64,000 bases of DNA from NCBI RefSeq assembly GCF_016714285.1, contig NZ_JADJNN010000012.1, positions 62,001 to 126,000 on the forward strand, given 5' to 3'. The notes beneath the pieces were generated by a model. That model worked only from the letters and a program-made list of their open reading frames with translations. It made no database searches and was not told where the DNA came from. This document shows, piece by piece, positions 42,931-55,610 of this stretch. The position numbers and the translations under genes are program-made. The DNA is from Nannocystis sp. Lineage in GTDB: Bacteria > Myxococcota_A > Polyangia > Nannocystales > Nannocystaceae. Positions within the stretch are counted from its first letter, which is position 1; the number at the start of each line of letters is the position of its first letter.

Positions 42931-44519
42931 TCACTGCGCCATATCGATGTAGAACCACGCGCTGTGGGCGCCCGAGCCGGCGCTCTTGTCTCTTTGCGTG
43001 TAGATCGGGACCTGGTCGTTCGAGCGGTCGTAGAGCTGATAGTGGGTCACGGTGAGGTAGATGATGCCGCTCATGTAGTCGAGCACGATCTTGCTGTTGT
43101 GCGCGTCGTTCAGGAGACCCGTGCCGGTGTATTCGGCGTAGCCGATCGGTGCGTTCGCCGGCTTGTCATATGGTTTGACCGAGGTCGCGGTGTAGTGGTT
43201 ATGCAGCGGCACGGCGTTGTTCGGGAGCCCGGCGCCCTGCATCTCGGGGAGCTGGCCCTGCTCGTTCATGTGCCATGAACGCAGGGTCGCCGGCTCCTTG
43301 GGGTTCTTCTCCTTCTGCTGCTGGGCCACCTGGCTGCGATCGTCGAGCACCGCGCCGATCCGCCAGGATGTGTAGATATCGCGGATCAAGTTGCGCAGGG
43401 GGGCGGGCAGGGCCGCCTTGGCCAGGCTCCAGCGGATCCCCGGGATGTCGGGCTGCTGCGGGTTCTCCTTGGTGCCCGGGGCGGCGGTCCGGTCCGCCAG
43501 GCCGCTCGCGGTGACGAGGCCTTCCATGATGCCGAGGGCCTGCTTGGTCGGGTCGGTCTTCCAGTTGTCGGCGCGGGTGTTGCTGTACGAGCCGAGGTCC
43601 TCCTTGTAGCTCGTGTACGCGGTCAGGACCCGGTTGATCTCGAGCACGAGCGCGTCCGCGGGCGCGGTGCAGCCGGTCCAATCGTTGCTCGTCTGGCTCG
43701 CGGTGAATGCGGTCGTGAGGGCCGTGAATGCGGTGAGCAGTGCCGCCGCGCTCTCGTCGTCCGCCATCTTGGCCGCGCCCTGGCCCTTGGCCAGATGCGG
43801 GCGAGCTGGTACTCGGGGCTGATGAAGTCTTTCACGAATTCGCTGACCAGAGCCTGTGTCGCGGGCCGCTGCGCGAGCCATTGCGTGTAGCTGAAACGGA
43901 TCAATCGCTGGACGACGGACTCGGAGCGCGGGAGGTTGTGGCCAGGTGGCGCGACGCGGTCGAGCAGGGGCTCGGCGGATTGCCCGGTCTGGACCCGCTC
44001 GGCGATCGCGTCGGCGTGGCGCTCGTGGACGTCGCCGACGCGGCCGACCCGCGACGGCAGCGAGATACCCGCGCGTTGCTGGATCGCGTGCGCGGCCTCG
44101 TGCGCGGCGGTTCGCAGGTCCGGCGGGCGGGAGAAGACGACGTGCTCGCCGAGCGCGTAGGCCTCCGCGTGGATCGCCGCGGCGCTGGCCGACGCGGCCG
44201 GGCCGAGGTGCGCCTGCAGGCCGGCGATCGTGTGGCGGCCGAAGCTGCGGGCGATCGCCTCGCCGTGCGGATAGTGGGTCCCGGGCGTGCGGGTGCCGGC
44301 CAGCGCGGTGGGGAAGATCGCCGTCGGCTCGGCTGCCGTCGTCAGGGCGCCGCGGAGCTGTTGCAGCAGCTGGACGACGCCGCGGTTGCCGAGCCTGCGA
44401 TGCAAGGAGTGGATCGCCGGGGGCCGGCGTGGGGCTTTGCCGGGGCGCTCGAGCGCCGGGCGGTCGCCGGGGGATCTGGCCTCGTCGCGGGTCTGCGCGG
44501 CGGCTTCGGGACCATGCAT
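42931..44519 (-). pseudogene. DUF4157 (eCIS core-like) protein with broken frame near 43800
   Basis: From the ATG at 44519 a proline-rich N-terminus leads to a DUF4157-type domain: ARSFGRHTIAG, EAYALGEHVVF and the HExxH-like AAHEAAHAIQQRAG, followed by HERHADAIAERV. These proteins are metallopeptidase-like and common in extracellular contractile injection loci and myxobacteria. The frame breaks after SPEYQLAR near 43800 and continues one register off with HLAKGQGAAKMADDES through a globular C-terminal half (IRWSLAKAALPAPLRNL; YDRSNDQVPIYTQRDK; AWFYIDMAQ) to 42931. Corrected length is about 529 residues. No contractile-injection genes were seen nearby. Confidence 0.7.
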
Positions 44520-44559
44520 CGCTGGCACGGCACGAGGAGAGCGTGAGACGCCGGTCGAG

Positions 44560-45099
44560 GTCAAGTCGCTGTGAGCGCGCGTCGCTGGCCGAGGGCGCCG
44601 TTGTATACCGGTGGCGGTTTTCGCTGCGCGCGGCCTGGGTGAGGGCGGTGCGCTGGCTGGCACTGTTGGCGGATCGAGCAGGTCCGGGTCCCAGCGCCAG
44701 TACTTCCCAAGTTGGGCCACCCTTGTGTTCGCGTCGAGGCCATCGCGCTGCCCGGATCGCTGGCGGTCGCAGAGGTCGCAGTCGTCCGGGATATCGTCGT
44801 AGTCCTGATCCCAGGCCGGCAGGAGGCACAGATAGTTCCACAGCTCGCTCGGGTCGTCGACGTTGCAGGCCTCGATCTTGCGGGCCTTGCCGTCGCGCTT
44901 GGGTCAGGGCCTCGTCGCAGCCGGGCGGCAGCTCGAAGACCCCCGCGGCCCGCGGCCCGAGCTCGTCGACGACCAGCGGACCGGGTGGCGCGCATCCGTC
45001 GTACCCGGACGCAGAGCGGCCGCCGACGCTGACGTCGAAAGCCGAAGGGCCGCGCGTTCCCACATCGCACCGGGTTGCGCTCACGCGGCTTCGAGCCAT
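44560..45099 (-). pseudogene. Fragmentary calcium-binding lipoprotein remnant
   Basis: Coding sense appears in short blocks in different minus frames: FDVSVGGRSASGYDGCAPPGP and GVFELPPGCDEALT in one, then DDPSELWNYLCLLPAWDQDY, DDIPDDCDLCDRQ and LGKYWRWDPDLLDPP in another. The acidic DxD-type repeats and cysteines resemble thrombospondin-3 repeats in the neighbouring gene at 45.3-46.1 kb. At least one frame break lies near 44905. No complete ORF or start can be assigned. It may be a decayed paralog or a badly assembled continuation of the neighbour. Confidence 0.45.
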
Positions 45100-45303
45100 G
45101 GGGATCGTCCAGCCGCCAGCGGTGACCTGCTGGCGGCCGAGGTGTCGGGAGGTCGCGATGCCGGCGACGCCGAACGGCTGTAAGGTTGCATTGCGTCGAC
45201 GAGCAGTCCCATCGTGCGGCGCACCTCCGGGAGATGGCGATCGAGTTTCCTCAACGAAGTCGTCGACCGACCGTGCAGAACCGATCGGGCGCGCGGCGGG
45301 AGT

Positions 45304-46106
45304 TCAGGCGGCGCAGCTAGAGCCGCCGCGACGCGCCTGGTCGGGGTCGAGGTCTGGCTGGCAGTCCGGCGCGTCGAGGTCGATCAACGTGCCGACGGCG
45401 AAGGGCGTGAGCCCCGGCCCGTCGCCGAAGCCCTGGCAATTGGCGGCGCGCACGCAGTTGTCACACACGTCGCCGATACCGTCGCGGTCGGCGTCGCCCT
45501 GCTGGGGGACGTTGCGCACCCGCTTAGGGCGGGCCCGGCGGGCGCCCCGGGGGGGGGTTAGCGAGAACTGGCGCGGGCACACATCGCAGCCGTTGCCGAC
45601 GCCGTCCTTGTCGGTGTCCGCGGTGTTGTTGTCGGTGGCGACGGTCGGGCAGCGATCGACGATGTCGCCGAAGCCGTCGCCGTCCATGTCCAGCTGGTCG
45701 GGGTTGTGGTGCTCGGGCGCGTTGTCGCAGAAGAAGTGGACCTCGTCCCGGTCCATGTCGAGTGGAAGGGCCTTGGCGATCGATCGCAGGGCGGCGGCGG
45801 CGGGTGCTCGCATACCTCGGGCACCGGGATGAGCCCCGTCTCGCCGGACTCGTCGCCGGTGCTGGCGCTGGTCGTCGCGCTGTCCCCGGTCCCGCTCGTG
45901 GTCGGCGCAGCGCTCGTGCCGGTGCTGTCCTCGGGCCCGCCGGTGGTCGGCACGGCGCTCGCGCCGGTGCTGTCCCCGGGCCCGCCGGTGGTCAATTCGG
46001 TGGTGTTGTTGTCGGTGGTGGTCGCTGGCTCGCCCGGACAGGCCGTGACGCACAGCGCCAGGATGGTGAGCGTCACGGCGAGGGCCCACGGATTGGGCTC
46101 GCACAT
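45304..46106 (-). pseudogene. Thrombospondin-3-repeat lipoprotein, frame broken near 45785
   Basis: From the ATG at 46106 the protein starts MCEPNPWALAVTLTILALC, a signal peptide with lipobox-like VTAC, then a long Thr/Gly/Ser linker (TTGGPGDSTG type repeats) to PEVCEHPPPPPCDRS. One register away the reading continues as IAKALPLDMDRDEVHFFCDN and thrombospondin-3 type calcium repeats: LDMDGDGFGDIVDRC, NTADTDKDGVGNGCDVC, DADRDGIGDVCDNC, with asparagine/aspartate ligands. The end is DCQPDLDPDQ...CAA at 45304. A G-run at about 45548-45556 lies in the same region. Surface-anchored, calcium-dependent folding is likely; function unknown. Confidence 0.65.
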
Positions 46107-46190
46107 CTCGGCGGGACCAAGTCAAGGGTCATCACGGTCCCATGCACCCGGGGGCGGTCGCGCTTTCCCGCAGGAATGGTGGCGCTCGGA

Positions 46191-47159
46191 TCAGACCGGC
46201 GGGCGCGCGGTGACGAAGGCGTCGGCGAGGATCTGGTCCATGCGGGCGCCGCGGAGGAAGCACTGTTTGCGCAGGGCCTGGACGCGCTCGGGGTCGCCGC
46301 AGAGGAACACGCGGTGGCCGGCGAGTTTGGGGTGAAGTGCGGCGGCGACCGCCTCGATGCCGCCGATCTGCAGGCCCTCGGCGGCCTCGCCGTGGAGGGC
46401 GCAGCGGAGATAGGAGAAATTCGCGTGCGCGCGGGACATGTCCTTCAGGACATCTACGAGGTAAAGCCCGGCGGGGGTGACGGCGCCGTGGAGCAGGGTG
46501 ATAGGGCCGGTGTGACCGCGGTGGAGGGCGTCGCGGGCGATGCCGAGGAGCGGCGCGAGGCCGGTGCCGGTGCCGATGAGCAGGAGCGGCTGCTCGGGGC
46601 TGCCGTCGGTGTAGAAGCAGTCGCCCTCGGGGCCGCGGATGCGCAGTTGATCGCCGGGGCGCAGGTCGTGGGCGATCCACTGGCTCATGCGGCCGTGGGG
46701 GAGCGCGCGGACGTGCAGCTCGAGGGTGTCGTCGCCTGGCAGGTTTGCGAGCGAGTAGCTGCGGGCGAGGCCGTCGGCGCGCAGGAGGGTGATGAACTGG
46801 CCGGCGCGGTGGACCAGCGGGGCGAGCGGGCGCAGGCGCAGGCGGACGACGTCGACGGAGAGCGGCTCGATCGCTACGACCTCGGCGTCCTGCGGCGGGT
46901 CGTCGTCGACCGCGATCGTGAGGTCGGACTCGGGGCGGCACAGGCAGGCGAGGAAGTAGCCGCGCTCGCGCTGGGTCGGCTTGAGGCCGACCTGCGAGGC
47001 GGGCGGCGGATCGCCGCTGCTGGCGCGCAGGCGGCAGCTCTGGCAGGCGCCGGCGCGGCAGCTGTTGGGGACCGGGACGCCGGCGCGCAGGAGGGCGTCG
47101 AGGGCGGTCTCACCTGGCTCGAGGGACAGGTGAAGATCGCCGTGGTGCAGCACGGGCAT
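46191..47159 (-). CDS. 2Fe-2S ferredoxin-reductase (FAD/NAD(P)H oxidoreductase)
   Basis: 322 residues. The N-terminus is a plant-type 2Fe-2S domain with Cys34, Cys39, Cys42 and a fourth ligand at 72 or 74 (CRAGACQSC...LACLC). The FAD-binding barrel follows (RSYSLANLPGD; GRMSQWI), then the NAD(P)H domain (LIGTGTGLAPLLGIARDAL; FLCGDPERVQALRK). This is the layout of oxygenase reductases and of the reductase half of flavohaemoglobin. The ATG at 47159 lies about 100 bp after the truncated haemoglobin gene on the same strand. It likely supplies electrons to that globin. Confidence 0.85.
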   Translation of the reverse strand: MPVLHHGDLHLSLEPGETALDALLRAGVPVPNSCRAGACQSCRLRASSGDPPPASQVGLKPTQRERGYFLACLCRPESDLTIAVDDDPPQDAEVVAIEPLSVDVVRLRLRPLAPLVHRAGQFITLLRADGLARSYSLANLPGDDTLELHVRALPHGRMSQWIAHDLRPGDQLRIRGPEGDCFYTDGSPEQPLLLIGTGTGLAPLLGIARDALHRGHTGPITLLHGAVTPAGLYLVDVLKDMSRAHANFSYLRCALHGEAAEGLQIGGIEAVAAALHPKLAGHRVFLCGDPERVQALRKQCFLRGARMDQILADAFVTARPPV

Positions 47160-47260
47160 GGCGGACTCCGGAGTGGATCGACGGGCCGCGGGCGGCCGGG
47201 TCGCGCGGCGACCCGGGCGTGGAACCTGGCGCGGCTGGAGGACCGCGACCGCCGGGACGA

Positions 47261-47641
47261 TCAGACGGCGGGCTTGTGGTCGCGGCTGAGCACGTCGTCG
47301 CGGACCGAGTTGGCGAGGGCGGCGACCTCGGCGATCTTTTCGGCGCTGACGCCGAGCTCGGCCAGGGTGGCGCCGAGGTTCTCGATCACGGCGTCGACGT
47401 GGCTGTCGTTGAGGCCCTTGGCGAGCAGGTGGGCGTGGCCGGTGCGCATGTCCTTGCCGGTGTAGTGATTGGGGCCGCCGAGGACCATCGTCAGGAAGCC
47501 CTTCTGCTTGGCCGCCTGGCGCTCCATGTCGACGCCGTCGAAGAAGCGCGCGATGCGGTCGTCGCTCAGGACCTTGCGATAGAAGATGTCGACCGCGGCA
47601 TCGAGGGCCGGGGCGCCGCCCAGTTCGTCGTAGAGACTCAT
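47261..47641 (-). CDS. glbN: Group 1 truncated haemoglobin
   Basis: 126 residues, normal for TrHbI. It shows the family start SLYDELGGAPAL, the B10 tyrosine in FYRKVLSD, the LGGPNHYTG loop, and the proximal His69 in DMRTGHAHLL. TrHbI proteins bind O2 and NO; with a reductase they can oxidise NO to nitrate. The gene is divergent from an nsrR-like repressor, with the likely operator between them, and is followed by a ferredoxin-reductase. NO detoxification is therefore the likely function. Upstream of the ATG (47641) lies GGAGG about 8 nt away (CGGAGGTCTGAAAC). Confidence 0.9.
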   Translation of the reverse strand: MSLYDELGGAPALDAAVDIFYRKVLSDDRIARFFDGVDMERQAAKQKGFLTMVLGGPNHYTGKDMRTGHAHLLAKGLNDSHVDAVIENLGATLAELGVSAEKIAEVAALANSVRDDVLSRDHKPAV

Positions 47642-47678
47642 GTTTCAGACCTCCGCTTGTAAAAGCTGCACGCAGAAT

Positions 47679-47689
47679 GCATGTTATGC
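47679..47689. promoter_or_regulatory. Candidate NsrR operator GCAT-GTT-ATGC
   Basis: A perfect short palindrome lies between the divergent globin and nsrR-like genes. AGAATGCATGTTATGC resembles one half of known NsrR/Rrf2 operators (ATGYATTT). Its position fits repression of both genes. Confidence 0.4.
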
Positions 47690-47703
47690 CGGAGCGGGTC
47701 AAG

Positions 47704-48159
47704 ATGCAGCTGACGAACTTCACGGACTACGCGCTGCGGACGCTGCTGTATCTGGGGGCCCAGCCGGAGCGGCTGGTGCCGATCGCGGAGGTGAGCGCGG
47801 CGTATGGGATCTCGCGGCATCACCTGATGAAGGTGGCGAGTCTGTTGGCGCGGGCCGGCTTCGTGGCGGCGGTGCGGGGGCGCGGCGGGGGCCTGCAGCT
47901 GGCGGGGCCACCCGAAGCGATCACGGTGGGCGCGGTGGTCCGCGCGTGCGAGCCGAATCTCGACCTGGTCGAGTGCTTCGACGGGGCGCACAACACCTGC
48001 CCGATCGCTTCGGTGTGCAAGCTGGCGCGGGTGCTGGACGGGGCGCGCGGACAATTCATGGCGGCGCTCGACGCCTGCACGCTGGCCGAGCTGGCCGCGC
48101 CCGGGCCGCAGACGCAGAAGCTGCTGCAGATCTGGCGGCGCAAGGTGGCGGCGGGCTGA
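47704..48159 (+). CDS. nsrR: Rrf2-family NO-sensing repressor (NsrR-like)
   Basis: 151 residues from the ATG at 47704, the typical Rrf2 start MQLTNFTDYALRTLLYL, with GGAG about 10 nt upstream; earlier ATG/GTG codons overlap the presumed operator. The winged helix spans about 1-80 with GISRHHLMKVASLL and GRGGGLQLA. Cys91, Cys99 and Cys105 have NsrR spacing (C-x7-C-x5-C), so it should hold a 4Fe-4S cluster damaged by NO. It faces the globin and reductase genes and probably represses them and itself. Confidence 0.88.
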   Translation: MQLTNFTDYALRTLLYLGAQPERLVPIAEVSAAYGISRHHLMKVASLLARAGFVAAVRGRGGGLQLAGPPEAITVGAVVRACEPNLDLVECFDGAHNTCPIASVCKLARVLDGARGQFMAALDACTLAELAAPGPQTQKLLQIWRRKVAAG

Positions 48160-48242
48160 GGTCGGGTTTGCGCGCTATGGTGCTCGCCCCGGTTTTCGCA
48201 ACAAAGCTGCGGGCGAGGGCGTAGTGCGCTACCTGGTGCCCC

Positions 48243-49469
48243 ATGCCGACGTTCACGCCGCCCGTCGATCAGATGCTGCCGCGGACCTTGATGCACGCCG
48301 CCGTGGGCGGGCCCGAGGGGGTTCGTCGCGAGCTGGCGCCGGTGCCGGCGTCGGTGCGGGCGCGCGGCGATCGGCCGCTGCGGGTGCTGATCGCGGGCGG
48401 GGGCACGGGCGGGCACCTGTTCCCGGGGGTCGCGCTGGCCGAGGAGGTGCGGGCGCGCGGGGGCGAGGTGCTCTTCGTCGGGACTGCGCGCGGCATCGAG
48501 GCGCGGGTGTTGCCGGAGCAGGGCTTCGCGCTGCGCCTGATCGACGCCACGGGGATCAAGGGCAGGGGGCTGCGTGGGCTGCTGGCGGGGCTCCTGCGGC
48601 TGCCGCGGGCGTGGTGGCAGAGCCTGAAGATCGTGCGTGAATTTCGCCCGGACGTGGTCGTGGGGGTCGGTGGTTACGCGAGCGGGCCGGTGGTGGCGAC
48701 GGCGGCGATGCTGCTGCGGCCGACGGCGATCCTCGAGCAGAACAGCATCCCGGGGATCACGAATCGGATCCTGTCGCGGGTGGTGAAGCGGGTGTTCTGC
48801 ACCTTCCCGGATCACGGGCGCTTCTTCCCGCGGCGCAAGGTGGTGCTGACGGGCAACCCGATCCGGCGGCCGATCCTGGCGGCGTTGCAGGCCGCGGGCG
48901 AGGTCGGTGCGAGGGCCGAGACGCGGCCGCCGCGGCTGTTCGTGTTCGGCGGCTCGCAGGGGGCGCGGGCGATCAATGACATGATCGTGGCGGCCACGCC
49001 GGCGCTGCTGTCAGCCCTGCCGGGGCTCGAGATCTGGCATCAGACCGGGCGCGGGGATCGAGAGCGCGTCGAGGCGGCGTACCACGGGTTCGGGCTGACG
49101 GCGCCGCGGGTGCGGGTCGCCGAGTTCCTCACCGACATGGCGACGCCGTACGCGTGGTGCGACCTGGTCCTGTGTCGCGCCGGTGCGACCTCGCTGGCCG
49201 AGCTGGCGGCGGCGGGGCGGCCCGCGGTGCTGGTGCCCTTCCCGCACGCGACCGACAATCATCAGGAGCACAACGCGCGCGCGCTGGTGGAGGCGAAGGG
49301 GGCGGTGCTGCTGCGCGAGGGGGAGTGGAGCGCGGACAGCCTGGCGGCGGCGATCTGCGGGCTGCTCGGCGACCCGGCCCGGCTGGCGGCGATGCGGACG
49401 GCGATGCTGGCGGCGGCCCGTCCGGCGGCGGCGGGGACGATCTACGAGCTGCTCGCGGCGCTCGGGTGA
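48243..49469 (+). CDS. murG: UDP-GlcNAc transferase for lipid II synthesis
   Basis: 408 residues, with a family-atypical N-terminal extension of about 45 residues before RPLRVLIAGGGTGGHLFPG, the signature glycine-rich start of MurG. Other blocks: VVGVGGYASGP, AILEQNSIPG, FVFGGSQGARAIND, VAEFLTDMATPYAWCDLVLCRAGATSLAEL and DNHQEHNARAL, which bind UDP-GlcNAc and the lipid acceptor. It adds GlcNAc to undecaprenyl-linked MurNAc-pentapeptide on the cytoplasmic side of the membrane. ATG codons at 48273 or 48291 are alternative starts. It stands apart from any mur/fts cluster here. Confidence 0.93.
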   Translation: MPTFTPPVDQMLPRTLMHAAVGGPEGVRRELAPVPASVRARGDRPLRVLIAGGGTGGHLFPGVALAEEVRARGGEVLFVGTARGIEARVLPEQGFALRLIDATGIKGRGLRGLLAGLLRLPRAWWQSLKIVREFRPDVVVGVGGYASGPVVATAAMLLRPTAILEQNSIPGITNRILSRVVKRVFCTFPDHGRFFPRRKVVLTGNPIRRPILAALQAAGEVGARAETRPPRLFVFGGSQGARAINDMIVAATPALLSALPGLEIWHQTGRGDRERVEAAYHGFGLTAPRVRVAEFLTDMATPYAWCDLVLCRAGATSLAELAAAGRPAVLVPFPHATDNHQEHNARALVEAKGAVLLREGEWSADSLAAAICGLLGDPARLAAMRTAMLAAARPAAAGTIYELLAALG

Positions 49470-49576
49470 TCGCGGTTCTGTGAGTCGCGCTGGATCTGCA
49501 GTGGGCCGCGTGTGGGCCGTGTGCGGGCCAGTGCGCAAACTCTGGTTGCGCGCCGGGGAGGCGGATCGGGGCCGGC

Positions 49577-49585
49577 TGATACAGT
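49577..49585 (+). promoter_or_regulatory. Putative extended -10 TGATACAGT upstream of gcvP
   Basis: TG plus TACAGT ends 15 nt before the gcvP ATG at 49601, allowing a leader of about 8-9 nt. Confidence 0.4.
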
Positions 49586-49600
49586 CACGCCGCGATCGCC

Positions 49601-52525
<2,925 letters not shown>

Positions 52526-52641
52526 GCGGCGCGGGGCTCATCACGGCGCGCGCATCCGCGTCGGCGACGTGGCGCTGCTGGACTGCGAGGCCGGTCGGCT
52601 GAGACCGGCCTGGGCGTGAGCCGGAGGTGGCGGGCTTCCGC

Positions 52642-52647
52642 TATCCT
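52642..52647 (+). promoter_or_regulatory. Putative -10 element TATCCT, leaderless start
   Basis: TATCCT ends 5 nt before GTG 52653 and 8 nt before ATG 52656. No Shine-Dalgarno. Confidence 0.4.
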
Positions 52648-52655
52648 CGGCTGTG

Positions 52656-54589
52656 ATGGTGCGTGGCGTGTTCATGGCGATCGTGCTGCTCGGCTGCGGC
52701 GGGGAGCCGGCCGCGATCGCGGGCTCCGAGTCGAGCTCGGGTGGGGGATCGTCGGAGACCGGGGACATCGTGATCGCGGGGCCTCGCATCGAGCGCTCCA
52801 CGGCGAGCAGCGTGCCGGGCGGCAGCGTGTTCGTGCAGACGGACGAGCCGATCGCGGAGGTGGAGCTGCGGGTCGATGGGGTGCGCTTGCCGGAGCCGCC
52901 GATCGTCGCGGCGGGCGGGGCGGGTGACCGCTACGGGGGGCTGTTCGCGCTGCCGGCCGAGCTGGGGGTCGGCGAGTACGCGCTGGCTGTGCGCTCGCGG
53001 GGCGGGGCGGCCGACAGCCATCAGGTCGCGCTGGCGATCGTGACGCCGAGCTTCGTCGACGTCGCGGCGGCGACCGGGCTGCTGCAGGTGCACGATGTCA
53101 GCGGGCACCCGGAGGGCTGCGCGTGGAGCTCGACGGGCCTCGGCTTCGCGGACATCGACGGCGACGGGGACAGCGACTTCTACGTCGGCAACGTCGGCCG
53201 CGCGGGCCGGATGATGCGCAACGACGGCGACCAGGACGGCGACGGGCTGCCCGACTTCACCGAGGTGACGGAGGCGCTGGGGCTGGCGGGGATCGACAAC
53301 GTGTCGGCGGTGAGCTTCGTCGACCACGACAACGACGGCGACCGCGACCTGCTGGTCGGGCGCCGCGGGGCGAACGTGCTGCTGAATAACGAGTGGATCG
53401 AGACGGGAGCGCCGGGCTTCGTCGACATCACGGCGAGCGCGGGCCTGGGGGCCGACGCGCAGCGGACGATGGGGGCGGCGTGGGGCGACTACGACGGCGA
53501 CGGCGACCTCGACCTGTACGTGGTCAACCACGCGTGGTGCTTCCCGCGCGAGGGCAGCGAGCTGCGGGCGCAGGACCACCTGTATCGCAACGACGACGGG
53601 GCCTTCGTGGAGGTGAGCGCGCAGCTGGATGTCAGCGCTGACTCGCCGCTGCACTCGCTCGGCTTCTCGGCGGTGTGGATCGACCACGACCGCGACGGCG
53701 ACCAGGACCTGATCGTGATCAATGATCACATCGCGGGGCTCGGCGGAGCGAACGCGCTGTGGCGCAACGACGGCCCGGGCGACGCGCCGGGGGCGTGGCG
53801 CTTCACCAGCGTGGGCGCGGCGGCGGGCGTGGCGATCGCGGCGGACAGCAGCGGCGAGGGGGCCAATGGGATGGGGCTGGCGGTCGGCGACGTCGACCGC
53901 GACGGCTTCCCGGACCTGGCCTTCTCCAACATCGGCCCGAACTACCTCCTGCTGAACAATGGCGACGGCAGCTTCCGCGACGCGTCGGCGGCGACGGGGA
54001 TGCGCCGCGGGCTGCTGGCGTGGCAGCGGCGATCGATCACCTGGGCGGTGCACCTCTTCGATCACGACAACGACGCCGACCTCGACCTGTACTTCGCCGG
54101 CGGGCCGATCCACGACGACGAGCCGATCCCGGACGCGCTGCTGCGCAACGAGGGGGCGATGTTCGTCGACGTGACCTGGGAAGCGGGGCTGCAGGAGCTC
54201 GGCTCGGGCAAGGGCTCGGCGCTGGTCGACCTCGACGGCGACGGCTGGCTCGACCTGGCGACGGCGCACTGGGCCCGACCGCTGCGCGTGTACCACAACC
54301 GCCGCCCGGGGCCGGCGCACCACTGGCTCGGCGTCGATCTCGTCGGCACCAGCTCGAACCGCGACGCGCTCGGCAGCGTGGTCGTGCTGGCGACCGCGGA
54401 CGGACCCGCCAGACCTGCTTTCACACCCAGAGCCCGGCGCTCGGGGCCGGCGGCGAGCTCGGCTGTCACTTCGGGCTCGGGCCGGCGACGGCGATCGCGG
54501 AGCTGACGGTGACCTGGCCGAACGGACAGGTGCAGGAGCTCGCGCCGCCGGCGGTCGATCAGCGGCTGCGCGTGGTCCAGGCGCCGTGA
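52656..54589 (+). CDS. FG-GAP/VCBS-ASPIC surface lipoprotein, frame broken near 54402
   Basis: MAIVLLGCGG gives a short lipoprotein signal. A Gly/Ser linker and an Ig-like part (to about residue 125) are followed by FG-GAP/VCBS repeats with calcium-type DxDxDG loops: DIDGDGDSDFYVGN, DHDNDGDRDLLVG, DYDGDGDLDLYVVN, DHDRDGDQDLIVIN, DVDRDGFPDLAFSN, DHDNDADLDLYFAG and DLDGDGWLDLATA, a seven-bladed propeller. The C-terminus is an ASPIC/UnbV domain (LGVDLVGTSSNRDALGSVV...), but near 54402 one base seems lost, and the domain continues in another frame as TRQTCFHTQSP, ELGCHFGLG and LTVTWPNGQVQ to 54589. Corrected length is about 644 residues. Confidence 0.85.
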
Positions 54590-54626
54590 GGCCGTGAGTC
54601 CGGGAGCCTGAGCCGGCGCCAGGCCG

Positions 54627-55451
54627 TCAGGGCGAGGCGAGGAACTCGACGAAGAGGGCGGTGATGTTGTCCTCGCCGCCGCAGGCGTTGGCGTGGCGGA
54701 TCGCGGCGGGGGCGGCCTCGCGGAGGTCGAGCTGGAACAGGTCGACGAGGGTGTCGGCGGCGTCGAGGTAGGCGTGCAGGCCGTCGGAGCAGAGCAGGAG
54801 GCGGTCGCCGATCTGGACGGGGACGGCGAGGATGTCGACCTCGACGTGGTCGCGCAGGCCGACGGCGCGGGTGATCATCTGCTTGCCGGTGATGCTCTTG
54901 CGCTTGGCCTGCTCGGGGGTCATGGCGCCCTGCTTGACCTGCACGTTGAGCCAGGTGTGATCCTCGGTGAGCTGGGAGACCTGGCCGTCGCGCGCGAGGT
55001 AGACGCGCGAGTCGCCGACCTGGCCGACGACGACGAGCTCGTCGGCGACGAGCACGACCGAGGCGGTGGTGCTCATGCCGCGCTGCGAGGGGTCGACCTC
55101 ACCCATGCCGTGGACCATGTAGCAGGCGTTCTGGACGGCGCCGCGGACCAGCGCGCCGAGCCGGCCGACGGCCTCGGCGGGCATGGTCACAGGGCGGTCG
55201 GGGGCGCCGACGACTCGCATGACGCTGCGGGTCTGGGCCTCGGCGATCGCGGCCTGGACGACGTGGGCCTGGGCCTTCACCCAGTCCCAGATGAGCTCGA
55301 CGGTCTCCTCGCTGGCGACCTCGCCGCGGGCCTGGCCGCCGACGCCGTCGCAGACGATGAAGAGGCCGAGGCGCTCGTCGGCCAGCCAGGCGTCCTCGTT
55401 GTGCCGGCGACGACGGCCCGTGTCGGTGTAGCCGAAGTGGCGCGTGCGCAT
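54627..55451 (-). CDS. PP2C-family Ser/Thr protein phosphatase
   Basis: 274 residues. PPM/PP2C metal-site motifs are all visible: RRRHNEDAWLAD near residue 15, FIVCDGVGGQARGE, GMSTTASVVLVADELVVVGQVGDSRVYLARDG, LLLCSDGLHAYLD and GGEDNITALFVEF. It removes phosphate from Ser/Thr and is the natural opponent of Hanks-type kinases such as those at 4.2 and 38.5 kb. The ATG at 55451 is preceded by TGATATCGT. No membrane segment, so cytoplasmic. Confidence 0.93.
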   Translation of the reverse strand: MRTRHFGYTDTGRRRRHNEDAWLADERLGLFIVCDGVGGQARGEVASEETVELIWDWVKAQAHVVQAAIAEAQTRSVMRVVGAPDRPVTMPAEAVGRLGALVRGAVQNACYMVHGMGEVDPSQRGMSTTASVVLVADELVVVGQVGDSRVYLARDGQVSQLTEDHTWLNVQVKQGAMTPEQAKRKSITGKQMITRAVGLRDHVEVDILAVPVQIGDRLLLCSDGLHAYLDAADTLVDLFQLDLREAAPAAIRHANACGGEDNITALFVEFLASP

Positions 55452-55460
55452 CGCCGCGCG

Positions 55461-55466
55461 ACGATA
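55461..55466 (-). promoter_or_regulatory. Putative extended -10 TGATATCGT of the PP2C gene
   Basis: On the minus strand TATCGT, with TG one base upstream, ends 9 nt before the ATG at 55451. No Shine-Dalgarno. Confidence 0.45.
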
Positions 55467-55610
55467 TCATTGCGCGCGCGAAGCCGGTAGCGGGGCCAGG
55501 CGGGGTCTGGTGTGGGCGTGTGGGCAACTGCGGGGGCGCAGGGGCGGGCGTGGGCGCGCGAAGTTCCCGAGAACCAGCGCGCGGCCGGAGCGTAGGGTGG
55601 ATCGCGCACC

